64,000 nt of DNA from an uncultured Tenacibaculum sp. (GTDB taxonomy: Bacteria > Bacteroidota > Bacteroidia > Flavobacteriales > Flavobacteriaceae). Shown piece after piece: positions 26,971 to 36,251 of the stretch. The translations under genes were made by a program, and so were the position numbers. Below the pieces are notes generated by a model that was not told where the DNA came from, ran no database searches, and saw only the letters and a program-made list of their open reading frames with translations. The stretch spans positions 496,001-560,000 of the forward strand of contig CANMWK010000001.1 in NCBI GenBank assembly GCA_947501615.1, written 5' to 3'. The stretch's first letter is position 1; each line of letters opens with the position of its first letter.

Positions 26971-28668
26971 TTAATATCCAGCCGCTTGTCCGTCCTTACG
27001 ACTTTCAGAAGCTCCGTGATACACTTTATTTATATCATCCCATAAAATTGCTTGATAACCACCATAAATCCCTCTAGCAGTTCCTATTCGGTGCCCTCTA
27101 TCCATTAATCCTCTTATCGTTTTATATGGAATACCCGATTCAGTTCTAACTGTTCCTGTATTTGTAGTCGTTGCTCCCATTGGACTTGCGCCTCCTGTAT
27201 GATCCCATCTTGGTGCATCTCCTGCTTCTTGAAGATTCATTCCGAAGTCAATTAAATTCATCACAATTTGTGTATGTCCCATAGGTTGAAAATCTCCACC
27301 CATAACTCCAAAACTCACAAAAGGTTTACCATTTTTAGTAATAAAAGCAGGGATAATTGTATGAAAAGGACGTTTACCTGGCTCATACGTATTCGCCTGA
27401 CCTCTCTTTAAACTAAACAACTCTCCTCTATCTTGTAACATGAATCCTAATTTTGGAGGAACCATACCAGAACCCATACCACGATAATTACTCTGAATTA
27501 ATGAAATCATTGTTCCATTTTTATCAGCAACAGTCATATAAATTGTTTCTCCAGCAGAAATTTTACCAGCAGAATATTTCCCAGCTCGTTTTCCTATTTC
27601 TTTTCTTCTCTTATCTGCATATGCGTCTGATAATAATTCTTCAATTGGAACTTTAAAAAAGTCCATGTCTGCATAATATTTTGCTCGATCTTCAAAAGCT
27701 ATTTTTTTAGCTTCAGTAAATACATGTAAATGTTCTGCACTTCCAAATTCAATATTTGAAAAATCATAACCTTTTAAAATTTGAAGCATTTGTAAAGCCG
27801 CAATTCCTTGTCCGTTTGGAGGTAATTCCCAAACATCGTAACCTCTATAATTCACAGAAACAGGTTGTACCCATTCTGATTTATGAGCTGCTAAATCTTT
27901 TTCTGATAAAAAACCACCTTGCTCTTTTATGAATTTCCCTATAGTTTTTGCAATATCTCCTTTGTAAAAAGCATCTCTTCCTCCTTTGGCTATTTTTCTA
28001 TATGTATTTGCTAAAAATGGATTTTTATAGATTTCTCCTTCATTTGGTAATTTACCTCCATTTTGATCTATATAGGTTTCTTTTAAATTCGGAAAGTTTT
28101 TTGATTGATAGAAAGGAATACTTCTGTTTAAATACCAAGCAATTAGTTCTGTTAATGGAAATCCTTTCTCTGCATAATCGATTGCAGGAGCCAAAATTTC
28201 TGTCATTGGTTTAGAACCAAACTTTTTATGTAATTCAAACCATCCATCGACAGCTCCAGGAACACTTACTGGTAAAGCTCCATGAGATGGAATTTTCTTC
28301 ATGTTTTGTTTTTCAAAATACTCAAGTGTAAGATTTTTTGGTGAACGTCCACTCGCATTTAAGCCGTAAAGTTTCTTTGTCTTTCCATCCCAAACAATCG
28401 CAAAGAGATCTCCACCAATTCCACATCCTGTAGGCTCCATTAATCCAAGTGCTGCATTGGCTGCAATAGCAGCATCAATTGCATTTCCTCCTTTTTTTAA
28501 TATATCTAAACCTACTTGTGTAGCAATAGGATGACTAGTAGCCACCATTCCATTTTGTCCCAATACTTCAGAACGTGTGGCAAAAGATTTTCCTGTAATT
28601 CGGTCTTGTCCAACTAAATTACAAGTCACTAATACTATTAAAAGTATGCAACAACGTATATTTTTCAT
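26971..28668 (-). CDS. ggt: Gamma-glutamyltransferase
   Basis: A signal peptide (RCCILLIVLVTCNLVG) places the enzyme in the periplasm. It has the full GGT fold of 565 aa. The large subunit has MVATSHPIATQVGLDILKKGG and GCGIGGDLFA. The autocatalytic nucleophile is probably Thr375 in AGETIYMTVADKNG, which starts the small subunit. The oxyanion-region glycine pair is in FGVMGGDFQPMGH. It cleaves the gamma-glutamyl bond of glutathione and related peptides. With the transporter and the ArgE-like enzyme downstream it forms a scavenging set. Confidence 0.93.
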   Translation of the reverse strand: MKNIRCCILLIVLVTCNLVGQDRITGKSFATRSEVLGQNGMVATSHPIATQVGLDILKKGGNAIDAAIAANAALGLMEPTGCGIGGDLFAIVWDGKTKKLYGLNASGRSPKNLTLEYFEKQNMKKIPSHGALPVSVPGAVDGWFELHKKFGSKPMTEILAPAIDYAEKGFPLTELIAWYLNRSIPFYQSKNFPNLKETYIDQNGGKLPNEGEIYKNPFLANTYRKIAKGGRDAFYKGDIAKTIGKFIKEQGGFLSEKDLAAHKSEWVQPVSVNYRGYDVWELPPNGQGIAALQMLQILKGYDFSNIEFGSAEHLHVFTEAKKIAFEDRAKYYADMDFFKVPIEELLSDAYADKRRKEIGKRAGKYSAGKISAGETIYMTVADKNGTMISLIQSNYRGMGSGMVPPKLGFMLQDRGELFSLKRGQANTYEPGKRPFHTIIPAFITKNGKPFVSFGVMGGDFQPMGHTQIVMNLIDFGMNLQEAGDAPRWDHTGGASPMGATTTNTGTVRTESGIPYKTIRGLMDRGHRIGTARGIYGGYQAILWDDINKVYHGASESRKDGQAAGY

Positions 28669-28930
28669 TTCCTATTTATTTAGTGATTTGTTTGACTTCT
28701 AAATTACAGAAGATTCTGTTGATAGATTGAAAATTTAGAGAATATTAACAAACTTATTCAAATTGTTATAAGTATAACTGAATTTAGTTTACAAAAGTTC
28801 AAGTAGCTTCTCTAAAATGACAAATAGTAGTATTTAGAAATAACTTATTACTAATGAGCAGAACCATAATAGAAAACCATATGCTGGTGATTGTTTCTGA
28901 TTCGTCAATGATAATTTGAAACAAACAAAA

Positions 28931-28955
28931 AGTCTCTCAATTTATATGAGAGACT
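28931..28955 (-). terminator. Intrinsic terminator in the ggt upstream region
   Basis: AGTCTCTCA (28931-28939) pairs exactly with TGAGAGACT (28947-28955). In the minus direction it is followed by TTTT. No annotated gene ends here, so it implies a small untranslated minus-strand transcript between about 28960 and 29060. Confidence 0.7.
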
Positions 28956-29070
28956 CTCTGATCTAATTAGATTAGATCTTGGGGAAAGAAAGTTATATAA
29001 ATTTAAATAAAATGATATTAAAATTATAAGGAAAAAAACCTTTTTTAATAAAAAGTTGGTTTTATGTAAT

Positions 29071-29170
29071 AAGAGCCTCCTATAAAAGAAGGCCCCCGTA
29101 AGGCTCTATCTAGCTCGACAGATATTTCCCCCGAAACATCATAGTTAGTATTTAAGCTGATTAAACCTAC
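29071..29170 (-). ncRNA. Structured G-loop RNA element, copy A
   Basis: Read on the minus strand it starts with AGGTTTA, then forms a 7-bp hairpin GATGTTT / AAATATC with apical loop CGGGGG, then an AGCT/AGCT outer pairing. It ends in a terminator-like hairpin (AGAGCCT 29072-29078 with AGGCTCT 29101-29107). Three further copies lie at 41.2-41.7 kb. Sequence outside the loop differs while pairing is kept, which points to RNA structure. It could alternatively be a 3' UTR element of the upstream aminotransferase transcript. Confidence 0.6.
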
Positions 29171-29264
29171 ATAAAAATTATATTGATTATAAACTAATTA
29201 ACGCTTGTAAGCGTCTAGAAAATCAAATAATTAGGCGCTAAAATACATAATAATTATGAACTTC

Positions 29265-30392
29265 TTAGAGTAATTTTAATTGTTGTGTCGCAGCCAATAG
29301 TGTTTCATCTGTTTTAGCAAAGCAAAATCTAAGCATATGCTGATCTTTAGCATTTTTATAAAAAACAGAAATAGGTATGGCTGCAACACCATATTTTATT
29401 ACTAGTTCTTTAGCAAAATCTATATCATTTTTGTGACTGATAGCTTTATAATTCACAACCTGAAAATAGGTTCCTTCTGAAGGTAAAATTTCAAATCTAC
29501 TTTGACGTAATTCTTCTTGAAATAATTTTCTTTTTCGAGCATACATTTTTGCTATTTCTTTAATATCAACAATTTCTAGATATTCAGAAATTACATGTTG
29601 CGCTATACTATTTACACTGAATACTAAAAATTGATGTATTTTTTTTATTTCATCCATTATATTTTGTGGAGCAATAAGATAGCCAATTTTCCAGCCTGTT
29701 ACATGTAATGATTTTCCGAATGAAGAAGCTATGATAGCTCTTTCTATTAATTTGGGACGAGTATTTATAGAAATATGTGGATGTTTAAATGAGATATGTT
29801 CGTATACTTCATCACTCAATACTAAAATTTTGGAATGTTTTTCTAATAGTGTTTCTAGATTTTCAAAATCATTCAATCCCCATATTTTTCCCGTAGGATT
29901 ATGTGGATTATTGATAATTATTAATTTTGTTTTGGGAGTAATAGCAGATGCAATGCTATTAAAATTAGGTGTATAATCATCATGTAAAGAGACTCTAACA
30001 GGCTTACCTCCTGCTACTAACACTGAGGGTTCATAACTATCGTAACTTGGGTCTAAAATTATAACTTCATCACCTTTGGTAATTAAAGTAGTAATTGCCG
30101 TATAAATGCCTTGTGTAGCACCTGTAGTAATTAATAACTCTGAATTAGCATTGATAGTTCGCTGGTAATTTTCTTGTGTTAACAAAGCTATTTTGTGTAA
30201 TAAAGAAGGTAAACCAGCCATTGGTGTATACTGATGAATGTTTTCTGATAATAATCGCTCTGTTATGTTTAATAAACGTTCATCAACAGGAAAATTCGGA
30301 AATCCTTGAGATAAGTTAATTGCCTTATGCTTATTCGCCAACTGAGACATTACTGAAAATATACTCGTGGTAGTATTGGGTAACTTAGACAT
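29265..30392 (-). CDS. PLP-dependent aminotransferase, class I (methionine/kynurenine aminotransferase-like)
   Basis: This 375-aa fold-type I enzyme has NLSQGFPNFP near the N-terminus, the aminotransferase INNPHNPTGKIW motif, the DEVYEHISF Asp and Tyr, and the PLP lysine in SSFGKSLHVTGWKIGY. The NLSQGFPNF start and HVTGWKIGY are typical of the YbdL/kynurenine-aminotransferase group, which uses methionine, glutamine or aromatic amino acids. It is monocistronic on the minus strand, with 85 bp before the LytTR regulator gene. The donor preference cannot be fixed from sequence. Confidence 0.9.
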   Translation of the reverse strand: MSKLPNTTTSIFSVMSQLANKHKAINLSQGFPNFPVDERLLNITERLLSENIHQYTPMAGLPSLLHKIALLTQENYQRTINANSELLITTGATQGIYTAITTLITKGDEVIILDPSYDSYEPSVLVAGGKPVRVSLHDDYTPNFNSIASAITPKTKLIIINNPHNPTGKIWGLNDFENLETLLEKHSKILVLSDEVYEHISFKHPHISINTRPKLIERAIIASSFGKSLHVTGWKIGYLIAPQNIMDEIKKIHQFLVFSVNSIAQHVISEYLEIVDIKEIAKMYARKRKLFQEELRQSRFEILPSEGTYFQVVNYKAISHKNDIDFAKELVIKYGVAAIPISVFYKNAKDQHMLRFCFAKTDETLLAATQQLKLL

Positions 30393-30477
30393 TGTAATAA
30401 TTCGGTTTACACGAATATAGTTTTAAAAGTTGAAAATTCAATAATACGGTTAGCGATACCCTAATAAAACTACTTAT

Positions 30478-31227
30478 TTAACGATGCATTTTATCTAAAA
30501 TTTCAATAATTTCTGCTTTTTTACGAACTGAAACAGGAACATTTTCTCCATTTTTTAGCATTAGATATCCTCCGTCTGTTTTTATAAAAGCACTTATACA
30601 TTGTAGATTTACCAAATGACTCTGATGAATCCTAAGAAAATCATAGCTTTTCAACATGTCAGAAAAATACTTTAGTGTTTTGGTTACAAAAACCTTACGT
30701 TTATCTTGTAAGTAAAATATAGTATTGTTACTGTCGGACTCACAGCGAATAATATCATCTAAGCTTACAATTATAATTTTATCTAACGTGTGTAATGATA
30801 TTTTATCTGGTTTTTTCTCAGGAGCAGAAAGCGTTTCTTTTAAGATTGTTAAACGCTCTTGGTTAGGTTGAATTTGCTCTTTAGCCCTGTTAATTGCCAA
30901 ATCTAAATCTTCATAGCTGTAAGGCTTTAAAACATAATCTATTGCGGCAAATTTAAAGGCTCTTATTGCATATTCATCGCTTGCGGTTACGAAAATGATT
31001 TTTGATTTTAAATCTGGAAAAATTTCTAAAATATCAAATCCAGTTCCGTCACCTAACATAATATCTAAAAATAGAATATCAGGTTGCTTCTTTCGTAATA
31101 CTTTAGCAGCTTCAACCACACTTTGAGCAGTGCTACTAATTTCAATTTCTGGATGCCTTGTTTCTAAATCACTTTTAAGTAACTGTAAAGCATCAATCAT
31201 ATCTTCTACAATAACGGCTGTTAGCAT
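30478..31227 (-). CDS. LytTR-family response regulator (system 1)
   Basis: Residues 1-120 are a receiver domain with the phospho-acceptor Asp in PDILFLDIMLGDG, the acidic pair after MLTAVIVED, and the Lys in AIDYVLKPYS. Residues about 145-245 are a LytTR DNA-binding domain (SDSNNTIFYLQDKRKVFVT, DFLRIHQSHLVNLQCI). It follows the propeller-kinase gene by 5 bp, which gives a classical LytS/LytTR pair. LytTR proteins bind two direct repeats about 21 bp apart. Such pairs are found upstream of the 35602 and 36562 genes, which are probable targets. Confidence 0.92.
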   Translation of the reverse strand: MLTAVIVEDMIDALQLLKSDLETRHPEIEISSTAQSVVEAAKVLRKKQPDILFLDIMLGDGTGFDILEIFPDLKSKIIFVTASDEYAIRAFKFAAIDYVLKPYSYEDLDLAINRAKEQIQPNQERLTILKETLSAPEKKPDKISLHTLDKIIIVSLDDIIRCESDSNNTIFYLQDKRKVFVTKTLKYFSDMLKSYDFLRIHQSHLVNLQCISAFIKTDGGYLMLKNGENVPVSVRKKAEIIEILDKMHR

Positions 31228-31232
31228 ATTTT

Positions 31233-34200
31233 TTAATAATCTGTTAGTAATGGAATTTTAAAGGTAATATTTGTTCCGTCAATACCACCTTTATCATTTT
31301 TTATTTCTTTTATTTCTAAAGCATTCTCTCCTGAAATAGAAGCTAATCGCTCTTTGGTAACGGTTAATGCCATCGATTGATGATCTGTTTTTTCTTTTGT
31401 TTCTTGCGATTTAAAAATACCAATTCCATTATCAATAATACTACATTCTAAATAATCATTTTTAGTTTTAAATAGTATTTGCAATTTTCCTTCTTTGTTT
31501 CCCTTCAAAATTCCATGTCTAACCGCATTTTCTACAAAAGGTTGTAGTAGCATTGGAGGAATTAATATTTCTTCAGCATCTAAATCGCAAGTATTTTCAA
31601 TATGAAAAGTAAATGCTTTCGTAGCCATTAACTGTTCTAAAGTTATATAATGATGCAATGTTTTTATTTCTTGTGCTAGTGTAATGTGTTCTTTTCTAGA
31701 ATTATTTAATGTTTCTCTTAACAATACAGCAAAGCTATTAATAGTTGTATTCATTTTTTCTGGTTTGCTTTGCGCCATAGCTTTCACTCCATTTAATACG
31801 TTAAAAATGAAATGAGGATTCATTTGTAATTGTAAAGCTTTGTGTTCTAAAGTTAGTAAATGATTTTGTAGTTCTAATTGTTCTTTGTCTGCTTTGTTTT
31901 TTAACCGTATTCTTCTAATATACAACCATCCAAATATCAATAAAAGCAGTATCATGAGCCCTATAAATGTCCACTGAAACCAAGTTTTTTCATAAATAGG
32001 ACTATCAATAAAAAAGTTAAATTGAATTGGATCGCTTTCTTCCCATCTATAATTTCGTGATTGTACTGAAAATTGATGCGAACCATATGCCAATCCTGCA
32101 AAATTTTGCTTATTATCTTTAGACCATGGACTCCATTCGTTTGTATTTAATTTAGATCTGTATTCTATCTGATTAGGATGATCAATATCTATACTGTTAT
32201 ATGCAAAACTTAACTGTGTTTGATCTGGTGTTAATTGTAATATCTTATTACTGTTTGTCCATTCTTTCAGATTAATAGTATCCACACTTTTGTAAGCTAC
32301 TTGTACATCTTTAAAGTAAACATTAGGTTTTAAAATTGTTTTCTTATCTGTGCTAGGCGTATATTTAGTTAATCCATACAATGCACCAAACCAAACACTT
32401 CCATTTTCATCTTTAGCAACTGAATTTAAACATGTTTCTATGCCCAAAAAACCATCATTTCTACCAAAATGATATACATCCTCTATTTTATTTTCTTGAT
32501 TTAGCTGAATTTTATCAACACCGCGTTCTGTTCCTGCCCATAAATACCCTTCATCATCGAAAATAAGCTGGTAAATATTTTTAGAAGATAAGTTTTTAAC
32601 GCCTTTTAAAGGTCTAAATCTAGGTGTTTTTATATTTTTTTGAAGTGTAGCTAACCAGATTCCTTTACCGGCGGTGCCTATAAAAAGATGATTTTGATAA
32701 AAAAGTAATGTTCTTATCGTTGTCTTTTCTTGTAGTATATCGCCGAAACCAGTATGTTTTCCATTTTTTAAATATCCTAAATGACCATTTTGTGTTGCAT
32801 ACCATAGCCTGTTTTGACGATCTAGTGCAATATCTTTAATTAATAAATCGGTAATTCCATTTCGTTGTCCATATACTTTTTGAATGATTAAATTATCTTG
32901 TTCTAAATCATAATTAAATTGAACAATCCCACTTGAATATGTAGCTGCCCACATTGAATTATTATCATCACTAACGAGTTTACGAATCCAATTCGATGGA
33001 AAACCATTTTTTTCATTTAAAACTTTATGTTCAATAACTTTCTTTTGAAATACTTTATTTACAATATGTAAAGAATCACTATCATCAACCACTAAACTAT
33101 CTATCTGTTTGGTCATTCTTACTAAAACACCTTTCCCTTCAGAGCCTGCCCAAATAGTATTATAACGATCACTTGTTATGGTTTTTATTTTTACTTCTGA
33201 AAAACCTTTAATTTCTGGAATATGATGAATTCCTAATGTATCTATTTTAGTTAGACCAGCTTCAGAACTCGAAATCCACACACAACTATCAGATTTATGC
33301 ACAGCATAAATTCTATTTCCTTTTAAACCAGAATCTTTATCAAAATGTTGAAAGTTATTTTGAAAATATTTATAAAACCCACCACCAGAAGTTGCAATCC
33401 AAATATTCGATTGTCTATCGGTAACAACTTTTCTAATGTGCGAAACAGACAATCCTTTTGATTTATCAATGCTTCTTTTTATAGTATAATTCTTAGTATC
33501 TAAAACAGTAATTCCAGTATTATCAGTTGCTATCCATAATTCATTGTTTTTATGAATGCTCATAGCATTGATTCTAAGTGGTTTTGGTAAAAATATATCT
33601 GCTTTACTATCTTTTATATCTAATACTAACAAGCCCTTATTAAATGTAGCTGCAAAAATTTTATCTTGATCATAAACTAAAGCTGTAAAATTATTGACTT
33701 CAATTTTTTGAATTTGTCTATTTTTTGATGCTAATTTATCAACTTTCCAAAGTGCTTTATTGGTAGCAATCCAATAATAACTTCCATCAAAAACAATAGC
33801 ATTTACAGTAGTATCATCTATTTCTGGATGGATAGTTAATTTTTTTACTTTTTTGGATTCAGTATAGCAATGAATTCCTTTTTTTGTACCTAAAAACAAT
33901 TTTTTTTGTGTAGGAAAAAAGCAGTTTATTTCTGGGGAAATAATGTTTGAAAAACTATCTTTTATTTTAATTGATAATCCACGATTTGTTCCTATGAATA
34001 GTTTGTTTTCAGTAGTATATAAAGCATTAATGTAGTTTGATAATAATCCATCGCTTTCATTCCAAACAACAAAATTACTACCATCAAAACTACTCAATCC
34101 TCCTCCTCGGGTTCCTAACCATAAATACCCGATATCATCTTGTACAATATCATATACCTGCGACTGTGGCAAACCATCTTCAATGGAATATGAACGTAAT

Positions 34201-34274
34201 TGACTATTCTGAGCTATTAATGAAATAGTTGTTAAGAACAGATATAGTACAATGTGTATGATTTTTTTATTCAA
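31233..34274 (-). CDS. Two-component propeller sensor histidine kinase (LytS type, system 1)
   Basis: A signal peptide precedes about 650 residues of two-component-propeller repeats (IVQDDIGYLWLGTRGGG, DRQSNIWIATSGGGFY, DRQNRLWYATQNG). A Y_Y_Y-type Ig domain (about 665-760) and one membrane span (about 767-790) come next. The cytoplasmic histidine kinase domain has the phospho-acceptor His in QMNPHFIFN (about residue 820), the N box FVENAVRHGI and a G box DNGIGIF. The large periplasmic propeller would sense an extracellular ligand, often a glycan in Bacteroidota. It is first in the operon with the LytTR regulator. Confidence 0.93.
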   Translation of the reverse strand: MNKKIIHIVLYLFLTTISLIAQNSQLRSYSIEDGLPQSQVYDIVQDDIGYLWLGTRGGGLSSFDGSNFVVWNESDGLLSNYINALYTTENKLFIGTNRGLSIKIKDSFSNIISPEINCFFPTQKKLFLGTKKGIHCYTESKKVKKLTIHPEIDDTTVNAIVFDGSYYWIATNKALWKVDKLASKNRQIQKIEVNNFTALVYDQDKIFAATFNKGLLVLDIKDSKADIFLPKPLRINAMSIHKNNELWIATDNTGITVLDTKNYTIKRSIDKSKGLSVSHIRKVVTDRQSNIWIATSGGGFYKYFQNNFQHFDKDSGLKGNRIYAVHKSDSCVWISSSEAGLTKIDTLGIHHIPEIKGFSEVKIKTITSDRYNTIWAGSEGKGVLVRMTKQIDSLVVDDSDSLHIVNKVFQKKVIEHKVLNEKNGFPSNWIRKLVSDDNNSMWAATYSSGIVQFNYDLEQDNLIIQKVYGQRNGITDLLIKDIALDRQNRLWYATQNGHLGYLKNGKHTGFGDILQEKTTIRTLLFYQNHLFIGTAGKGIWLATLQKNIKTPRFRPLKGVKNLSSKNIYQLIFDDEGYLWAGTERGVDKIQLNQENKIEDVYHFGRNDGFLGIETCLNSVAKDENGSVWFGALYGLTKYTPSTDKKTILKPNVYFKDVQVAYKSVDTINLKEWTNSNKILQLTPDQTQLSFAYNSIDIDHPNQIEYRSKLNTNEWSPWSKDNKQNFAGLAYGSHQFSVQSRNYRWEESDPIQFNFFIDSPIYEKTWFQWTFIGLMILLLLIFGWLYIRRIRLKNKADKEQLELQNHLLTLEHKALQLQMNPHFIFNVLNGVKAMAQSKPEKMNTTINSFAVLLRETLNNSRKEHITLAQEIKTLHHYITLEQLMATKAFTFHIENTCDLDAEEILIPPMLLQPFVENAVRHGILKGNKEGKLQILFKTKNDYLECSIIDNGIGIFKSQETKEKTDHQSMALTVTKERLASISGENALEIKEIKNDKGGIDGTNITFKIPLLTDY

Positions 34275-34335
34275 AGTAATTTTTGATTTGATTGGAAAGT
34301 TTTGAATTGTTTTACAGAATTTAATAAAGTACGAA

Positions 34336-34343
34336 CAAATATA
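34336..34343 (-). promoter_or_regulatory. Putative -7 box of the propeller-kinase operon
   Basis: Minus-strand TATATTTG matches TAnnTTTG exactly, 62 bp upstream of the kinase start. No -33 TTTG stands at the usual distance. Confidence 0.5.
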
Positions 34344-34375
34344 AACAAGTTATTTTTAGGGGGTGTATTGAGGAA

Positions 34376-34451
34376 TTAAGAATTGGAGGAGTTAGAGAAG
34401 TACAGTAGTTAAGAAGTTTAGTTTTCTCATTAATACCTCCAATTCTTAACT
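34376..34451. repeat. Inverted repeat TTAAGAATTGGAGG with long loop
   Basis: The arms TTAAGAATTGGAGG and CCTCCAATTCTTAA enclose about 45 nt between the kinase promoter and the lipoprotein stop. In the minus direction it lies upstream of the kinase promoter, so it may be an operator or a remnant of a palindromic element; it does not resemble a LytTR pair. Confidence 0.4.
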
Positions 34452-34507
34452 ACTTAAATTCTCTACTTCTAACTTCTAACACTCCTTTTTACACTTCTAA
34501 AAAACAC

Positions 34508-35524
34508 TCATAACATTTGATACAAACTAACATCATTAAAATCAATATTTTTATACTCAAAAGCATCATTTTCTTCTACAATTGGTTTCAATACACATAA
34601 AACAGTAGTTTTTCCTTTAATGTAGAGTGTATTCCCTTTTATTTTACTTCTCCAACGATATTTTTCCATCGGAATTTGTAGTGCTAATAATGTTGATGCC
34701 ATTTCACTATCCTCAGAAACCCAATCCATAATTGCATCTCGATCTTTTAATATTGGGATTTCTGAAGGATCATCAAAAGTAAACTCCCACTCTACAGGAA
34801 TATTAAATTTATAACTATAAGGTTCTCCTAAGCTTGCTTCTTTTCTTGTTTTTAAAGCGGTAAACCAATCTATTTTCTGATTTGGATATGAAGCTTTAAA
34901 GTCTTTTGATAATGCTATCGGCCCTGGAGATTCTGCTGTTGGATAATAGCCATAATAAGGTTTCGCTAAATAATGACCTGCATATTTACCACCAAAAACA
35001 TTAAAGAATGAAGAAGCTATAACTGTAGGTTTTAATACATTGTTGATCGTAAACACTTGTTTTAATTGCTCTAGCAATGCTTTATTTTCTCCCAATCCAC
35101 AGGAATGAAAAATTATTTTAGATTGATCTACAATTCCATATTTGAGTGTTGAAATACGGTTATTTTCTCTTTCTTCAAAAATACTTTCTACAGTAATTCG
35201 TTCACCATTCTTAGATGTTTTTAAAGACATTCCTAACCATGCATTACTATGACTTACAATATGTATTTTATCATATACTTTTTCTGAATTTTGATTCAAA
35301 TATGTTATGATTTCTGCTAAAGAGAATAAATTGTCAATTACTTTTAACCCTTGATTTTTAAAGTAATTCTTAGCATTTGTATAATAAGTATTATCACCCT
35401 CATCAAATCCAGCTATAAAAACAATAGATGCTGTTGTCGTTTCTAATGTTTTAAACACTTTTTTAGGTAATGGCTTTTTACAACTTAAGATTAGAATTAA
35501 TAGAAGAAAGAATTGATATTTCAT
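34508..35524 (-). CDS. Lipoprotein with possible caspase/DUF4347-like (clan CD) fold
   Basis: A short lipoprotein signal (MKYQFFLLLILILSC) puts this 338-aa protein on the membrane. Residues about 30-190 alternate strand and helix. Two motifs recall clan CD peptides and DUF4347: KIHIVSHSNAW with His92 after a hydrophobic strand, and KIIFHSCGLGENKAL with Cys142 at the end of the next strand, followed by an alternating region VIASSFFNVFGG. The 50-residue His-Cys spacing and the HS-C context fit, but the Gly usually found after the His is Asn. An alpha/beta-hydrolase-like reading is less likely since no GxSxG is present. The C-terminal 140 residues are unassigned. Activity is unproven. Confidence 0.6.
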   Translation of the reverse strand: MKYQFFLLLILILSCKKPLPKKVFKTLETTTASIVFIAGFDEGDNTYYTNAKNYFKNQGLKVIDNLFSLAEIITYLNQNSEKVYDKIHIVSHSNAWLGMSLKTSKNGERITVESIFEERENNRISTLKYGIVDQSKIIFHSCGLGENKALLEQLKQVFTINNVLKPTVIASSFFNVFGGKYAGHYLAKPYYGYYPTAESPGPIALSKDFKASYPNQKIDWFTALKTRKEASLGEPYSYKFNIPVEWEFTFDDPSEIPILKDRDAIMDWVSEDSEMASTLLALQIPMEKYRWRSKIKGNTLYIKGKTTVLCVLKPIVEENDAFEYKNIDFNDVSLYQML

Positions 35525-35553
35525 AATGCATTATTTAAAATTAACTACTTTTT

Positions 35554-35585
35554 AGACTTCACAAATTTTAAAACCTGCGAAGTCT
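35554..35585 (-). terminator. Hairpin after the 35602 gene
   Basis: AGACTTC and GAAGTCT form a 7-bp stem around an AT-rich loop, 17 bp beyond the stop of the 35602 gene on the minus strand. Confidence 0.45.
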
Positions 35586-35601
35586 TATTTAGTTAACAGT
35601 A

Positions 35602-36183
35602 TTAATAGTTTTTGCCAGTGCTTATACTTGTAATAGACTCATTATTATCAAAATCGTCATCATTCCAAACTAAACTTTGCAAAACTTCAGTATTCGTTAT
35701 ATTTTCAATTTGAGCATCATAAGTTATTTCTGTTTTTAAAATCAGATTTTCTTTTCCGAATTTCTGTGTTGGGAATATGTACTGTACCTCAGATACTGTT
35801 TCTTCACAAAAAACATTTTCTATATGTGGTAAGCTAATAAATTCATTATCATTTGTTACCAAAAAGTAGAAAGCATCATTATAACTGCAACAAGCACTGT
35901 AATTTACATCTACTCTAATCACTTCTTTAATATTTTCTAAGTTTGGGTTAGTTAACACACGAACTATAACATCATCCAACACACCTAAATCAGAGACGTG
36001 AAATGTTCCTACTTTATTCGCTTCACCATCTGCTGTAATAACATCAAAATTAGCTGTATATTCTTTTTGTTTAGTACCTTCTGTTTGTACAATATCGTAT
36101 TTAAGTTTTTCAATTACGAACTCTTGTGCTTTTACAAATTGAAATGTAAATACTGAGATTAAAATGATGATTAATTTTTTCAT
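35602..36183 (-). CDS. Secreted hypothetical protein, probable LytTR target
   Basis: The signal peptide KKLIIILISVFTFQFVKAQ is cleaved to leave a 174-aa acidic, beta-rich protein with four cysteines (YSACCSYNDA, VFCEET). I do not recognise the family. Its upstream region (-7 box 36214-36221, paired 21-bp repeats 36252-36284) has the same arrangement as that of the VIT/VWA gene at 38715, so the two are probably induced together by the LytTR regulator at 30478. Confidence 0.7.
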   Translation of the reverse strand: MKKLIIILISVFTFQFVKAQEFVIEKLKYDIVQTEGTKQKEYTANFDVITADGEANKVGTFHVSDLGVLDDVIVRVLTNPNLENIKEVIRVDVNYSACCSYNDAFYFLVTNDNEFISLPHIENVFCEETVSEVQYIFPTQKFGKENLILKTEITYDAQIENITNTEVLQSLVWNDDDFDNNESITSISTGKNY

Positions 36184-36213
36184 GATCTTTTTTTATTATT
36201 TGTTTATTTACTT

Positions 36214-36221
36214 CAAATTTA
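36214..36221 (-). promoter_or_regulatory. Putative -7 box of the 35602 gene
   Basis: Minus-strand TAAATTTG matches TAnnTTTG, 31 bp upstream of the start codon. There is no -33 element, which fits activator dependence. Confidence 0.55.
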
Positions 36222-36251
36222 GAAAGGATGTGAAGGATAATCTGATAACTT

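Larger units (their letters stand above)
28669..29264. other. 596-bp stretch between ggt and the aminotransferase gene
   Basis: It holds no convincing open frame. The ggt-proximal 260 bp show no clear promoter box. Further on come a minus-strand terminator (28931-28955), an AT-rich segment with UUUCCCC on the minus strand, an AAAACC/GGTTTT hairpin near 29030-29065, and a copy of the G-loop RNA element (29071-29170). Confidence 0.6.

Noticed and set aside
28971..28999. Plus-strand fifth copy of the G-loop element (TTGGGGAAAG)
   Set aside because: Only four G, no stem around the loop, no AGGTTTA, no plus-strand terminator after it.
34281..34310. TTGATTTG/TTGAATTGT as a motif 2 operator at the propeller-kinase gene
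   Set aside because: Spacing is 19 bp rather than 21, the match is poor, and the site lies downstream of the likely promoter.
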